A stretch of 64,000 bases of DNA from 3-1-20CM-4-69-9 sp963833655 (GCA_963833655.1 CAWHYL010000006.1:310001-374000); one strand, 5' to 3'; positions 1 through 8,766 are shown, counted from the first letter of the stretch. Notes: a model not told the origin generated them from the letters alone. Numbers and translations are program-made.

Positions 1-145
1 CCACGACCTGCGAGACGCTTCCGAAGCAATGGCACGCCACGGCGTCACGCACATCGTCGTCACAGCCAGGGGCGACGCCACACCGATCGGAATCCTTTCC
101 AGCCTCGACATCGCCCAGGCCGCAGGCGCGAAGGGGAGTCGCTGA
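1..145 (+). CDS. CBS-domain protein, C-terminal end (5' truncated by window)
   Basis: The first 145 bases read in one open frame (codons from position 2) to a TGA at 143-145, giving 47 residues. The peptide has the end of a CBS motif: an alternation of hydrophobic strand (HIVVTA), a D-A-T-P turn and the closing IGILSSLDIAQA helix. CBS pairs bind adenine nucleotides and sense energy state. The start and any other domain lie outside the window, so the full architecture is unknown. Two CBS-BON proteins occur much further right (49.7 and 52.3 kb), but this fragment has no BON tail. Confidence 0.75.
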   Translation, partial: HDLRDASEAMARHGVTHIVVTARGDATPIGILSSLDIAQAAGAKGSR

Positions 146-322
146 AGGGGGTGGCGTCTCGCTTATGCGTTCGGACCGCGCCCCGCCGTTCTGCGTGGCG
201 ACCAGCCCGCTCCTTCACTGGCTCGACACGCTTCTGCGGCCGCGGCAAGTGCCGATGTCGGGCACCGAGCATGGCACGCGCGCCGACGGATCGCCTTGAC
301 TCCCGGGCTGCGAGGTATAGGG

Positions 323-2026
323 CTACGACTCGACGGTGAACGGCCGCATCATGTCGTTGTCTTCGTGCTCAACGATGTGGCAGTGGTAGACGTAGGTCTG
401 CGGTGCCGTCACGCCCGTCGGTAGCTCGTACCTGGCACGCACGGTGGTGAAGTAGCCGGGGTCCGCCTTGACGGTGTCTTTGAAGCCGCGCTCGCTCGGG
501 TCGGGCGGCTCCATCGGACCCGTTGCGTAGGGGGTCGGGTCGATCCCGCCGGGGACACCGCCTCCAGCGGAAGGCTCGTTAGCCTCGTCGTAGGCCTCTG
601 CGTCGAAGGGCGTGCGGCCGACCACCTGGAAGGTGACCAGGTGGGTGTGCATCGGGTGCGTGTCCGCGGTCAGGTTGACGTAGACCCAGTCCTCGATCGT
701 GCCCGCCGGTGGGGCCTCCGTCACCGGTGGCTCGTCGAAGTGCATGCCGTTCAGGTTCAGGAACCAGGTTGGCTCGTCGACGTCGATCTCGTTCAGGGTG
801 ATGTAGCGCGTCCGTGCCGGATCCGGCAGGTCGGCCTTCCGTCCCGGCATACTCGACGGAATAGACCTCGGGCCCGGCTGGGTGACCGATGTCGCGACCC
901 GAATTTGCATGACCTGCTCCAGCGACGGAGCCGGCGTCGAGACCGGCTTCCTCGGGTTGTGGTTCTTCACCACCAGGCGGGCTCCGGGGAACTTGCTGAA
1001 GTCGACGAGCACGTCCGCCCGCTCGGCCGGCGCCAGCACCAGCTCCGTCATCGGCACCGGCTGATCCCACATGCCGCCCTCGGCACCGATCTGCCATAGC
1101 CTCGGGCCGCCGATATCGAGGCTGAGGATGCGGGCGTTGCAGCCGTTGAGGATCCGCAATCGATACATGCGCGGCTCGACCTCCAGGAACGGCCAGACCT
1201 TGCCGTTGACGAGCATCACGTCGCCGAAGTACTCACCGATCCAGGTCGCCCCTGGAATGTCGCTCACCGGATAGAGGAAGGTGCCGTCCGGGTTGAACTG
1301 CCGGTCCTGGATCACGAGCGGGATCTCGTACGCGCCGCCCGGGATCCCGATCGGGTTCGGTTCCTCGCCGGTGTCGAATTCGTCACGCAGGATGTAGGCG
1401 GCCGCAAGCCCCGCGAACACGTTCAGCCGGGTCGTGCCCAGGCCGTGGTCGTGGAACCACAGCAGCGAGGCCGGCATCTGCGGTAGCTGGTTCGAGTACA
1501 AGACGCTCTGCGTCTCGCCGCGGCCAAAGCCGTTCGGCGTCACCGCCGGGTTACCGTCACTGTCGGCGGCCACGAAGCCGCCGTGCAAGTGCGTCATCAA
1601 TCGCACCTCGTTCCCCAATGGCGTCAGCCGCGTGTCGACCGGAATCCACGCCGGATATGCGTCCGGCAGCTGGTGGGTGAAATTCACGCGCAGCGGCGTG
1701 CCGCTCTGCCCGACGACCGCCATCCCGAACGACCCCGCTTGACCGGCGAGACCCGAGCCGTCGTCGTAGGCCCACAGGGGTGTCGGTGGCAGGTCTGGGT
1801 GCAACCGGCGCGTGATCTCCGTCTGGACGAACCCGTACTCGTTCGCGCCGCTTGGGGTCGCGACCACGATTCCATTCCCCGGCAGAGGCACTGGCTGCAC
1901 GTACTTCCTCAGCTGTGAACCGCTAGCCGCACGCGCCGCTTGTATCCGCGTCGTCCGCGGCAGGGCGAGTGCGACGCCCGCACTGGCGCCGTATTGCAAG
2001 AAACGCCGACGCGTCATCATCGCCAT
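323..2026 (-). CDS. Tat-exported multicopper oxidase (CotA/bilirubin-oxidase type)
   Basis: A 567-residue three-cupredoxin oxidase that couples one-electron oxidation of phenolic or metal substrates to reduction of O2 to water. The N-terminus has a twin-arginine signal (TRRRFLQ) and an Ala-rich hydrophobic stretch, so it acts outside the cytoplasm after folding. All four copper-ligand segments are visible: HLH near 146-148, HDH near 192-194, HPMHTH around 470, and HCHIVEHEDNDMM at about 548-560. The last has the Cys of type-1 copper and an axial Met. The order and spacing fit CotA/bilirubin oxidase rather than plant-type laccase. Monocistronic, with no obvious partner. Two or three in-frame ATGs lie at the start; the first is used here. 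Natural substrate cannot be told from sequence. Confidence 0.9.
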   Translation of the reverse strand: MAMMTRRRFLQYGASAGVALALPRTTRIQAARAASGSQLRKYVQPVPLPGNGIVVATPSGANEYGFVQTEITRRLHPDLPPTPLWAYDDGSGLAGQAGSFGMAVVGQSGTPLRVNFTHQLPDAYPAWIPVDTRLTPLGNEVRLMTHLHGGFVAADSDGNPAVTPNGFGRGETQSVLYSNQLPQMPASLLWFHDHGLGTTRLNVFAGLAAAYILRDEFDTGEEPNPIGIPGGAYEIPLVIQDRQFNPDGTFLYPVSDIPGATWIGEYFGDVMLVNGKVWPFLEVEPRMYRLRILNGCNARILSLDIGGPRLWQIGAEGGMWDQPVPMTELVLAPAERADVLVDFSKFPGARLVVKNHNPRKPVSTPAPSLEQVMQIRVATSVTQPGPRSIPSSMPGRKADLPDPARTRYITLNEIDVDEPTWFLNLNGMHFDEPPVTEAPPAGTIEDWVYVNLTADTHPMHTHLVTFQVVGRTPFDAEAYDEANEPSAGGGVPGGIDPTPYATGPMEPPDPSERGFKDTVKADPGYFTTVRARYELPTGVTAPQTYVYHCHIVEHEDNDMMRPFTVES

Positions 2027-2214
2027 GGCCGCCCCTCACGCCGCGAAAACCGCAGCACCCAATCTAGGACGGAGCGGCGCAGAGGTCAACTCGGCGAGCC
2101 AGCCGACGCGGTGCAGCGAGCCCGCGGAGTTCTCGCACGCTCCTGAGGTCACGCTCGCCACGTCGGGTCGAGGAGTTGGCGGCTAATGCCTAGCCGGGGC
2201 TCGCCAAGGACGAA

Positions 2215-2233
2215 CGCTGAACGAGGTTCAGCG
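2215..2233 (-). terminator. Candidate terminator hairpin of the SPFH/nfeD pair
   Basis: A perfect 8-bp stem (CGCTGAAC / GTTCAGCG) with a 3-nt loop lies about 43 nt beyond the SPFH stop codon on the minus strand. No T-run follows, so intrinsic termination is uncertain. The rest of 2027-2275 shows nothing recognisable. Confidence 0.35.
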
Positions 2234-2275
2234 CGAACGCCGGGGGAACCGCGCGCCGTCGGCCCTCGCTGAGGG

Positions 2276-3172
2276 TTACTCCTCGAGCTTCGCCGGCGGC
2301 GCCGCGTCGCCGCTCGGCAGCGCCTGCGCCAGCTGGCCGAGCGCCTGCTGGAACTCGCTGGGGATGATCCAGAGCTTGTTCGAATCCCCCTGGGCGATCT
2401 GCGGCAGCACCTGCAGGTACTGGTAGGCGAGCAACTTCGGGTCGGCGTCGCCGCGGTGGATCGCGTCGAAGACCGTCCCGATCGCCTCCGCCTGGCCCTC
2501 CGCCCCGAGGATCTGTGCTTGCTTCTGACCCTCCGCGCGCAAGATCGCGGACTGCTTCTCGCCCTCGGCGGTCAGGATCTGCGATTGCTTTACGCCCTCG
2601 GCGGTCAGGATCGCTGCCCGTTTGTCGCGCTCGGCGCGCAACTGCTTCTCCATCGCGTCCTTGATCGTCGACGGCGGGTCGATTGCCTTCAGCTCGACGC
2701 GGTTGACGCGGAGGCCCCACTTCCCTGTCGCCTCGTCGAGCACGCCGCGCAGTTGCCCGTTGATCTGATCGCGCGACGTCAGTGCGTCTTCGAGGTCGAG
2801 ACCGCCGATTACGTTGCGCAGAGTCGTGACGGTGAGCTGCTCCAGTCCCTGGATGTAGTTCGAGATCTCATAGGTCGCCGATTTTGGGTCCGTAACCTGG
2901 AAGTAGATGACGGTGTCGATGTTGACGACGAGGTTGTCCTCGGTGATGACGGGTTGAGGGTCGAACGAGACGACCTGCTCACGCATGTCGACTATGTCGC
3001 GAATCCGGTCGACGAACGGCACGACGATCGTGAGGCCGGGATTGAGCGTCCGGCTGTAACGGCCGAGGCGCTCGACGACTCCCGCACGCGCCTGCGGGAC
3101 GATCCGGATCGTCCGCCACAGCGCGAACAGCACGACTACGACGACGGCGAGCAACACGATGAGCGCAACCAC
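2276..3172 (-). CDS. SPFH/stomatin-prohibitin family membrane protein
   Basis: A slipin/stomatin-like protein: one N-terminal membrane helix (VVALIVLLAVVVVVLFALW), an SPFH domain beginning at the IRIVPQARAGVVERLGRY segment, and a C-terminal coiled-coil of AEG(x)KQ repeats. Such proteins oligomerise into membrane rafts or scaffolds. I chose a GTG start at 3172, giving 298 aa. The frame stays open upstream, but GGAGG lies 5 nt before this GTG and directly follows the nfeD stop codon. It is immediately downstream of nfeD, the classical NfeD-SPFH pair, and is very probably co-transcribed and functionally linked. Confidence 0.9.
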   Translation of the reverse strand: MVALIVLLAVVVVVLFALWRTIRIVPQARAGVVERLGRYSRTLNPGLTIVVPFVDRIRDIVDMREQVVSFDPQPVITEDNLVVNIDTVIYFQVTDPKSATYEISNYIQGLEQLTVTTLRNVIGGLDLEDALTSRDQINGQLRGVLDEATGKWGLRVNRVELKAIDPPSTIKDAMEKQLRAERDKRAAILTAEGVKQSQILTAEGEKQSAILRAEGQKQAQILGAEGQAEAIGTVFDAIHRGDADPKLLAYQYLQVLPQIAQGDSNKLWIIPSEFQQALGQLAQALPSGDAAPPAKLEE

Positions 3173-3182
3173 GACGACCTCC

Positions 3183-3611
3183 CTACTCGTAGACGAGCGC
3201 AGTGGCGCCCTTGATCTCCGCGACTTCGACCCGCGCGCCAGGCTCGAAGACCTGCCCGTCCATGTAGGGCCGCGCCGTCCACTCCTCGCCGCCGATTCGC
3301 ACTCGACCGCCGAGCGCATCGACGCGCTGCACGACGACGGCCCTCGTCCCCACGAGCGCCGCCGTTCCCGTCCGCGAAATCGCGGGCATGCGGAGATGGG
3401 CGCGGGCGATCGGCCGCAGGAAAACCACTGACGCGAGGGCGCCGGCGATGAAGACGATCAACTGGATCACGGCGCCCGCTCCGAGCGACGCGACGATCGC
3501 GGCGACGACCGCTGCGAGGGCGACCGGCCCGAGGAAGAACAGCCCGGGCGTCAGGATCTCGCCGACCGCAAGCGCGACCGCGACTATCGCCCAGACCACC
3601 CAACCCGGCAC
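3183..3611 (-). CDS. NfeD-like membrane protein
   Basis: A 142-residue short-form NfeD (no ClpP-like protease domain): three to four membrane helices, starting with GWVVWAIVAVALAVGEIL, then a C-terminal OB-fold (about residues 85-142: GTRAVVVQRVDALGGRVRI and VEVAEIKGATALVYE). The family partners with SPFH/stomatin proteins, whose gene starts 11 nt after this stop. The start is GTG (MPGWVV). The length matches truncated NfeD1b-type proteins. The role is membrane organisation or quality control by family analogy only. Confidence 0.88.
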   Translation of the reverse strand: MPGWVVWAIVAVALAVGEILTPGLFFLGPVALAAVVAAIVASLGAGAVIQLIVFIAGALASVVFLRPIARAHLRMPAISRTGTAALVGTRAVVVQRVDALGGRVRIGGEEWTARPYMDGQVFEPGARVEVAEIKGATALVYE

Positions 3612-3670
3612 GTCGCAAGAATCGTAGAGCTAGGAGCGAGCGAGACCGAGCGCAGGCAAGATCGCCTGCG

Positions 3671-3730
3671 CCAGCGTGGCTAACGCTCGACGGCCTTCCG
3701 TCTACTAGCCGTCTACCAGGATAGACCGGA
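3671..3730. repeat. Dispersed 60-bp repeat, copy A
   Basis: This segment matches 8707-8766 in the same orientation at 51 of 60 positions. It contains an internal short duplication of the type CGTCTAC(T/C)AG. It lies in the 249-bp gap between nfeD and the ABC ATPase gene. Read on the minus strand it can encode a peptide resembling that of copy B, interrupted by stops in both copies, so it may be a decayed coding remnant. Otherwise nothing recognisable is seen in 3612-3860. Confidence 0.6.
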
Positions 3731-3860
3731 GCTACAGGGACTTGGGCGTACTACCAACCGGCAGGAGCTCTTTCCAGCGCGGCCTCGCAGTACGGCCGGT
3801 GCGCGGGATCCGCATCACGATCCGAAGACAGCAGGACGACGACCGCCTGCCGCACGCATT

Positions 3861-5024
3861 TCAGTAGATCGCGTCGCCCGTCTCGGGATCGAAAAAGTGG
3901 AGGCGGTTCGTGTCGACGGCGAGCTCGATGCGCTCGCGCTCCGAAACCGTCGTGTCGCGGTCCAGCCGCGCGACCCATCCCCGGCCCTTGACCTCGGCAG
4001 CGTCCTCGCCGACCGCGGCAATCACGTCCTCGCCTGCGACCATATGCGCGCCGGGATCGAAGTGCACGAAGACCTCCGAGCCCATGTCCTCGCGGATGTC
4101 GACGACCGCGCTCAGAGGCTCGCCGCTGCCGAGCTTCGCGTCTTCGATGTCCTCGGGACGCACGCCGAGGATCAGCCGGCGGCCTACGAATCCAGGTAAT
4201 CCCGGCCGCGTCGACAGCACGCGCTCACCGACAGGAAGCGCCTTGTCGGCAAACTTGGCGACGAAGCCGCCGTCGGCGCGTGCGAGGTCGGCCCCGACGA
4301 GGTTCATCGCCGGCGAGCCGATGAACTCGGCAACGAACAGGTTGCGGGGGCGGTCGTAAAGCTCCTGTGGTCTTGCGACCTGTTGGAGGACGCCGTCGCG
4401 CATGATCGCGACGCGGTCGCCGAGCGTCATCGCCTCGACCTGGTCGTGGGTGACGTAGATCGTCGTGACGCCGAGCTCGCGCTGGAGGCGCTCGATCTCG
4501 GCGCGCATCTCCACGCGCAGCTTGGCGTCGAGGTTCGAGAGCGGCTCGTCCATCAGGAATGCGCGTGGCTCGCGAACGATCGCCCTGCCCATCGCGACGC
4601 GTTGGCGCTGGCCGCCCGAAAGCGTGCGCGGCTTCTTCGGGAGTACCTCCGCCAGGCCGAGCGTCTCGGCAGCGGTTCGTACGCGGTCGCCGCGGCGCTC
4701 CCGTTTCATTCCGCGGAGCTTCAGCCCGAATGCCATGTTGTCGAACGCGCTCATGTGGGGGTAGAGCGCGTAGTTCTGGAAGATCATCGCGATGTCACGG
4801 TCCTTCGGCGGCAGCCTGTTGACCACCTCGCCCCCGATGACGACACGCCCGCTGCTGATCGACTCGAGACCGGCCACCATCCGGAGGGCGCTCGTCTTGC
4901 CGCACCCGCTCGGGCCAACGAGGACGACGAACTCCCCGTCGCCGATCTCGAGGTCGAGGTCCGACACCGCGCGGGTGCCATCTCCGTAGACCTTCGTCAG
5001 CTTCTCGAGCGTGATCTCGGCCAT
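3861..5024 (-). CDS. Sugar ABC transporter ATP-binding protein (UgpC/MsmK family)
   Basis: A 387-residue importer ATPase. The nucleotide-binding domain has Walker A GPSGCGKT (about 38-45), the signature LSGGQRQR, Walker B FLMDEP and the switch VTHDQ. A C-terminal regulatory OB/TOBE region follows from about residue 240, as in MalK/UgpC-type ATPases, where it contacts regulators. It is divergent from the two permeases and binding protein at 5063-8230, with a 38-bp gap between start codons, so both promoters must lie in or near that gap or inside the coding ends. It is the obvious energy subunit for that importer, although such ATPases can serve several importers. Confidence 0.93.
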   Translation of the reverse strand: MAEITLEKLTKVYGDGTRAVSDLDLEIGDGEFVVLVGPSGCGKTSALRMVAGLESISSGRVVIGGEVVNRLPPKDRDIAMIFQNYALYPHMSAFDNMAFGLKLRGMKRERRGDRVRTAAETLGLAEVLPKKPRTLSGGQRQRVAMGRAIVREPRAFLMDEPLSNLDAKLRVEMRAEIERLQRELGVTTIYVTHDQVEAMTLGDRVAIMRDGVLQQVARPQELYDRPRNLFVAEFIGSPAMNLVGADLARADGGFVAKFADKALPVGERVLSTRPGLPGFVGRRLILGVRPEDIEDAKLGSGEPLSAVVDIREDMGSEVFVHFDPGAHMVAGEDVIAAVGEDAAEVKGRGWVARLDRDTTVSERERIELAVDTNRLHFFDPETGDAIY

Positions 5025-5062
5025 TTCGAACTGGTGACGAACTCTATTAAGATCGCACTACG

Positions 5063-5995
5063 GTGGAGGCGGCCGCGGTCTCACGGCCGAGAGGAAGGCG
5101 CTGGACGAACGTCTTCGAGCGCCCGGGTGTCCTTGCGTCTGTACTCATCTCGCCCGCAGTCATCTTCGTCACCGTGCTCGTCGCCGGCCCGCTTGCGCTC
5201 GCGATCTGGCTGAGCTTCACGAACGCGACGACCGGCCTGCACGGCAAGTGGGTGGGCCTCTATAACTTCCGGCACGAGTGGGGGAACGCGGCGTTCCAGC
5301 ACGCCGTCTGGCACACCTTCCTCTTCACGGTCATCTCGCAGGCGATCGTGCTTATCGGGGCGGGCCTGATCGCGCATGCCCTGATGCGCGACTTCCGCGG
5401 CAGGTGGATCCTCCGGTTCATCATCTTGCTCCCCTGGGCCGCACCGATCGCGCTGAGTCTGATGGCCTGGAAGTGGATCTTCGACCCGTCCTACTCGATC
5501 CTCACCTGGACGCTGCAGCACCTGCACCTCGTGAGCCAGGTGTCTCCACCGGTCTGGCTCGGGCAGTCGACATACGCCACCGCCTCGGTGATCGTCGTGC
5601 AGGCGTGGCGCATCCTCCCGTTCGCCGTCGTGATCTTCATTGCCGGCCTGTCATCGATCCCGAGGGAGGTCGACGACGCCGCCGCGATCGACGGCGCCAC
5701 CGGGCTGCGCAAGTTCTGGTCAGTTACGCTGCCGCTGACCCTGCCGATCGCGACGGTCGCACTGCTGTTCGGAATTGTTTTCACGGCAACCGACATGGCG
5801 GTCGTCTACATCCTCACGCAGGGCGGCCCCCCGCCCTCGTTCGCGACCGAACAGGTGACGACGTGGTCGTACAAGACGGCGATCGACTCCGGCTCGCTCG
5901 GCCCGGGGGCGTCGATCTCGCTCGCGCTCCTGCCGGTCCTCGCCGTCGTGAGCATCGCGATGCTGCTGCTCGCCCGAAGGGCCGAGGTTTCGTGA
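5063..5995 (+). CDS. Carbohydrate ABC transporter permease (MalF-like)
   Basis: A 310-residue integral membrane protein with about six helices and the cytoplasmic EAA loop (EVDDAAAIDGATGLRKFWSV then LPLTLP) that docks the ATPase. It pairs with the next gene, with which it shares a GTGA stop/start overlap, as the heterodimeric channel of a CUT1 sugar importer. The start used is GTG at 5063. The N-terminus before the first helix (about residue 25) is Arg-rich and cytoplasmic. Substrate cannot be assigned; CUT1 systems import oligosaccharides, glycerol-phosphates or polyols. Confidence 0.92.
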   Translation: MEAAAVSRPRGRRWTNVFERPGVLASVLISPAVIFVTVLVAGPLALAIWLSFTNATTGLHGKWVGLYNFRHEWGNAAFQHAVWHTFLFTVISQAIVLIGAGLIAHALMRDFRGRWILRFIILLPWAAPIALSLMAWKWIFDPSYSILTWTLQHLHLVSQVSPPVWLGQSTYATASVIVVQAWRILPFAVVIFIAGLSSIPREVDDAAAIDGATGLRKFWSVTLPLTLPIATVALLFGIVFTATDMAVVYILTQGGPPPSFATEQVTTWSYKTAIDSGSLGPGASISLALLPVLAVVSIAMLLLARRAEVS

Positions 5996-6819
5996 GACAG
6001 AAGACGCTCTCGTACCTGATCGTCGGCCCGTTCGCGATCGTCCTCGCGTTTCCGTTCTACGTGATGGTGATCACGGCCTTCAAGAACCAGACGGAGTTCT
6101 ACAACCCGGCGATCAACCCGTACTGGTTCGGCAAGGACAGCCCGACGTTCGCCAACGCCGCGTTCCTCTTCCACCAAACGCCATACCTGACATGGCTCAA
6201 GAACACCGCGATCGTCGGGATTTGCGTCGTCGCGATCACGCTCGTGCTCGCGGTGCCGGCCGGCTATGCCCTCGCGCGGCTCGCCGGGCGCATTGGCCAG
6301 AGTCTCGGCATCGGGATCTTCCTGACTTACCTGATTCCGCCGACGCTGCTCTTCATCCCGTTCTTCGCCGTGATCAAGCGGGCGCACCTGACCGACTCGA
6401 TCTGGGCTTTAGTGCTCGTCTATCCGTCCTTCACCGTGCCGTTCTCGACGTGGCTGCTGATGGGCTTCTTCAAGACGATCCCGTTGGAGCTCGAGGACGC
6501 CGCGCGCGTCGACGGCGCGTCACGGCTGAATACGCTCGTGCGCATCGTTTTCCCGATCTCCGTCCCGGGAATCCTAACGGTCGTCATCTTTTCGTTTTCG
6601 CTTGTAGTGAACGAATTCGTCTATGCGTTCACCTTCATCTCGCCGTCGGCCCACAAGATGGTTTCGACGGGCGTCTACACGGACCTCATTCGCGGCGACC
6701 TACCGAATTGGGGCGCGATCATGGTCGCCGCGCTCATCCCGAGCATCCCGCTCGCGCTCCTCTACAACACGTTCCTCGACCGGTTCATCGCGGGATTCAC
6801 CGGCGGGGCATTCCGCTAG
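5992..6819 (+). CDS. Carbohydrate ABC transporter permease (MalG-like)
   Basis: A 275-residue second permease subunit of the CUT1 importer. The EAA loop reads LEDAARVDGASRLNTLVRIV followed by FPISVPG. The frame is open far upstream, but the GTG at 5992 overlaps the previous stop codon by 4 nt (GTGA) and leads directly into the first helix (TLSYLIVGPFAIVLAFPFYV), so this start is preferred. Six helices are apparent, and the C-terminal tail FIAGFTGGAFR is typical of MalG-type permeases. Confidence 0.92.
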   Translation: MRQKTLSYLIVGPFAIVLAFPFYVMVITAFKNQTEFYNPAINPYWFGKDSPTFANAAFLFHQTPYLTWLKNTAIVGICVVAITLVLAVPAGYALARLAGRIGQSLGIGIFLTYLIPPTLLFIPFFAVIKRAHLTDSIWALVLVYPSFTVPFSTWLLMGFFKTIPLELEDAARVDGASRLNTLVRIVFPISVPGILTVVIFSFSLVVNEFVYAFTFISPSAHKMVSTGVYTDLIRGDLPNWGAIMVAALIPSIPLALLYNTFLDRFIAGFTGGAFR

Positions 6820-6844
6820 GAGCTAGCGGAAGAAAGGAGGATCG

Positions 6845-8230
6845 ATGGCAAGTTCCGACGATCCGAGTCATCGCGAAGGGAGGTATGACCGTCGCGAGCT
6901 GCTCCGGCGCGCGGGCGTCGGTGCGGTTTCGGTCGGAGTCGCGGGCTCGGGCTTCGGCCAGGCGTTCTACGGTCCGCTCCGGTTCAAAGGGCGCTGGCTC
7001 AAGGGCGATCTCTCGCTCATCACCTGGGCCCACTTCGTCCCGGCCTTCGACGTCTGGTTCGACAAGACATGGGCACCGGAGTGGGGTCAGAAGAACGACG
7101 TCCAGGTCAAGGTCGACCACATCAACAACACGTTGCTGCCGGCGCGCGCACAGGCGGAAGTCGCGGCGAAGAGTGGTCACGACATCTTCTTCGACCTGGC
7201 GCCCCGTCCCCAATACGAGGACAACGTGATCAACCACAACGAGATCGTGCAGCAGGTGCAGCACAAGGTCGGCAAGATCGGGCGAATCGCACATCGTTCT
7301 ACTTACAACCCGAAGACGAAGAAGTACTTCGCCTTCTCCGACAACTACGTCCCCGATCCCGTCGTGTGGCGGCACGACATCTGGAACGGCGTTGGTATGT
7401 CGCCGAACACGTGGGACAGCGTGCGCAAGGCCGCGCCGAAGCTGAAGGCCGCGGGGCACCCCCTGGGGATCGGCATGTCGGCGGAGCTCGACTCGAACAT
7501 GGCTCTCTCGTCGTTCCTGATGTGCTTCGGGTCGTTCGTCCAGAACGAGCACCATCAGGTGACCCTGAAGAACAAGCACACCGTCGAGGCGCTGAACTTC
7601 ATGGCGAGCATCTTCCAGAACGGCGAGACGAACGAGGTCTTCGGCTGGGATCCGTCCGGCAACAACAACTTCCTCTACTCCGGCAAGGGCTCGCTGATCC
7701 TGAACGCGATCTCGGCGACGCGCACGCCGGAGGACACGCACCTGCCGTTCGCCGACGACTTGTGGATCTGGCCGATCCCGAAGGGCCCGCACGGTCGGAT
7801 CGGCTACGAGCACGTCATGGGCTGCTGGTGGATCTGGAAGTTCTCCGCCAACAAGGCCGCCGCGAAGAAGTTCCTCGCAGACCTCGAGATCAACTACAAG
7901 GACGCGTTCCTCGCATCGAAGTTCTACAACTTCCCAAGCTTCCCCGGCGCGTACCCCTTCGCCAAGATTCGCAAGTCCGTCGCGGCCGACCGGCACAAGC
8001 CGATCGGCAAGTACGGCATCCTCACGACGATCGCGCAGAAGTACACGACGAACCCTGGGCATCCCGGCTACGCCAACGCAGCGTTCGGCGAGATGTTCAG
8101 CAAGTTCATGATTCCGCAGATGTTCGCGCAGGTCGCGCAGAAGAAGATGACCGCCTCGGAGGCAATGAACGCCGCCGATCGCGAGATTCGCGGGATCTAC
8201 ACCAAGTGGCGCAAGCTCGGGAAGATCTGA
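6845..8230 (+). CDS. Extracellular solute-binding protein, family 1 (Tat signal)
   Basis: A 461-residue binding protein of the ABC importer. The N-terminus carries a twin-arginine motif (DRRELLRRAG) and a hydrophobic Gly/Ala stretch, so it is probably Tat-exported rather than lipid-anchored; no lipobox Cys is visible. The mature part starts with LSLITWAHFVPAFDVWF, typical of family-1 solute-binding proteins. A clear Shine-Dalgarno (AAAGGAGG) sits 6 nt before ATG 6845, 25 nt after the permease stop. It delivers the sugar ligand to the permease pair. The aromatic-rich cleft fits carbohydrate, but the ligand is unknown. Confidence 0.9.
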   Translation: MASSDDPSHREGRYDRRELLRRAGVGAVSVGVAGSGFGQAFYGPLRFKGRWLKGDLSLITWAHFVPAFDVWFDKTWAPEWGQKNDVQVKVDHINNTLLPARAQAEVAAKSGHDIFFDLAPRPQYEDNVINHNEIVQQVQHKVGKIGRIAHRSTYNPKTKKYFAFSDNYVPDPVVWRHDIWNGVGMSPNTWDSVRKAAPKLKAAGHPLGIGMSAELDSNMALSSFLMCFGSFVQNEHHQVTLKNKHTVEALNFMASIFQNGETNEVFGWDPSGNNNFLYSGKGSLILNAISATRTPEDTHLPFADDLWIWPIPKGPHGRIGYEHVMGCWWIWKFSANKAAAKKFLADLEINYKDAFLASKFYNFPSFPGAYPFAKIRKSVAADRHKPIGKYGILTTIAQKYTTNPGHPGYANAAFGEMFSKFMIPQMFAQVAQKKMTASEAMNAADREIRGIYTKWRKLGKI

Positions 8231-8239
8231 GCTGAACGC

Positions 8240-8275
8240 GCTGGGGTCTGACCCATCTTGGGGTCAGACCCCAGC
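8240..8275 (+). terminator. Strong hairpin after the ABC importer operon
   Basis: A perfect 15-bp stem (GCTGGGGTCTGACCC against GGGTCAGACCCCAGC) with a 6-nt loop (ATCTTG) starts 10 nt after the binding-protein stop. It probably terminates the importer operon, although only a weak T-rich tail (TTCTGTT) follows. The GGGGTCTGACCCC core resembles a mobile intergenic palindrome; a degenerate relative is at 17103-17126. Confidence 0.6.
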
Positions 8276-8319
8276 CTTCTGTTAGGTCGGCGTATTGCCT
8301 CGAATCCAAGTCGCTGGCG

Positions 8320-8500
8320 CTTCCTGGCCGTCGTCGCGACGAACGTCTCCTTGCGAACGATCGCGAAAGACCTCCACTTCTCGCCACGGCCTGCAATCGG
8401 TCATCACGCCTACGCGATCACGTTCGGCGGCTTCCTGCTGCTCGGCGGCCGTGCCGCGGACGCTACTCGGACCCCGACGCGTCCTCATGGCCGTGGTCGG
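8320..8500 (+). pseudogene. Decayed MFS (EmrB/QacA-type) transporter fragment
   Basis: One plus-strand frame reads TIAKDLHFSP, then AYAITFGGFLLLGGRAAD. This matches the strongly conserved first-helix/loop region of DHA2-family drug:H+ antiporters. The homology then jumps to the next frame (LLGPRRVLMAVVGDV), which continues the usual DLLGRRRVL motif. A frameshift plus absence of the remaining ~400 residues means this is a relic, not a gene. It lies in a 724-bp stretch (8231-8954) without any intact gene. Confidence 0.6.
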
Positions 8501-8502
8501 CG

Positions 8503-8660
8503 ATGTTCACGATCAGGTTCATCGAGAGCCTCCGCGAGTACACGCTTGCCGGCAGAGCCGGGCGCATCACATGCCCGACCTGGGTCGGCAGCGCCGAGGA
8601 CGACGAAATCAGCGAGTCGACGGCACAGCTCGTCGCGGCGGCCGGCGTTCGATCAGTTCG
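8503..8660 (+). pseudogene. Decayed alpha/beta-hydrolase fragment
   Basis: About 50 residues (FIESLREYTLAGRAGRITCP, then TWVGSAEDDEISESTAQLV) resemble the C-terminal part of bacterial alpha/beta hydrolases: a cap-helix segment, the ITCPTW strand, and the loop carrying the acidic residue (here EDDE). The nucleophile region and the C-terminal His region are missing, and the open frame then continues into unrelated sequence. It directly follows the MFS remnant, so the two probably arrived or decayed together. Identification rests on motif resemblance only. Confidence 0.5.
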
Positions 8661-8706
8661 GGTCGAGCCGCTCGCGCAGCAAAGCGACACAAAGCGCCGG
8701 TCTGGG

Positions 8707-8766
8707 CCAGCGTGGCCTACGCTCGACGGTTCTCCGTCTACCAGCCGTCTACCAGGGGAGGCCGGA
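8707..8766. repeat. Dispersed 60-bp repeat, copy B
   Basis: Same-orientation partner of 3671-3730 (51 of 60 identical, nine substitutions, no gaps). It is embedded in the gene-free scar between the hydrolase remnant and the tRNA-like fragment. Just downstream, short GTACTC repeats occur (about 8773-8800). Its position beside relic genes suggests it belongs to the remains of a mobile element, but no transposase or integrase is recognisable. Confidence 0.55.

Noticed and set aside
252..261. Another CCGATGTCGG copy as an operator
   Set aside because: It lies downstream of both flanking convergent genes, so it cannot be an upstream operator of either; kept only as a note of background frequency.
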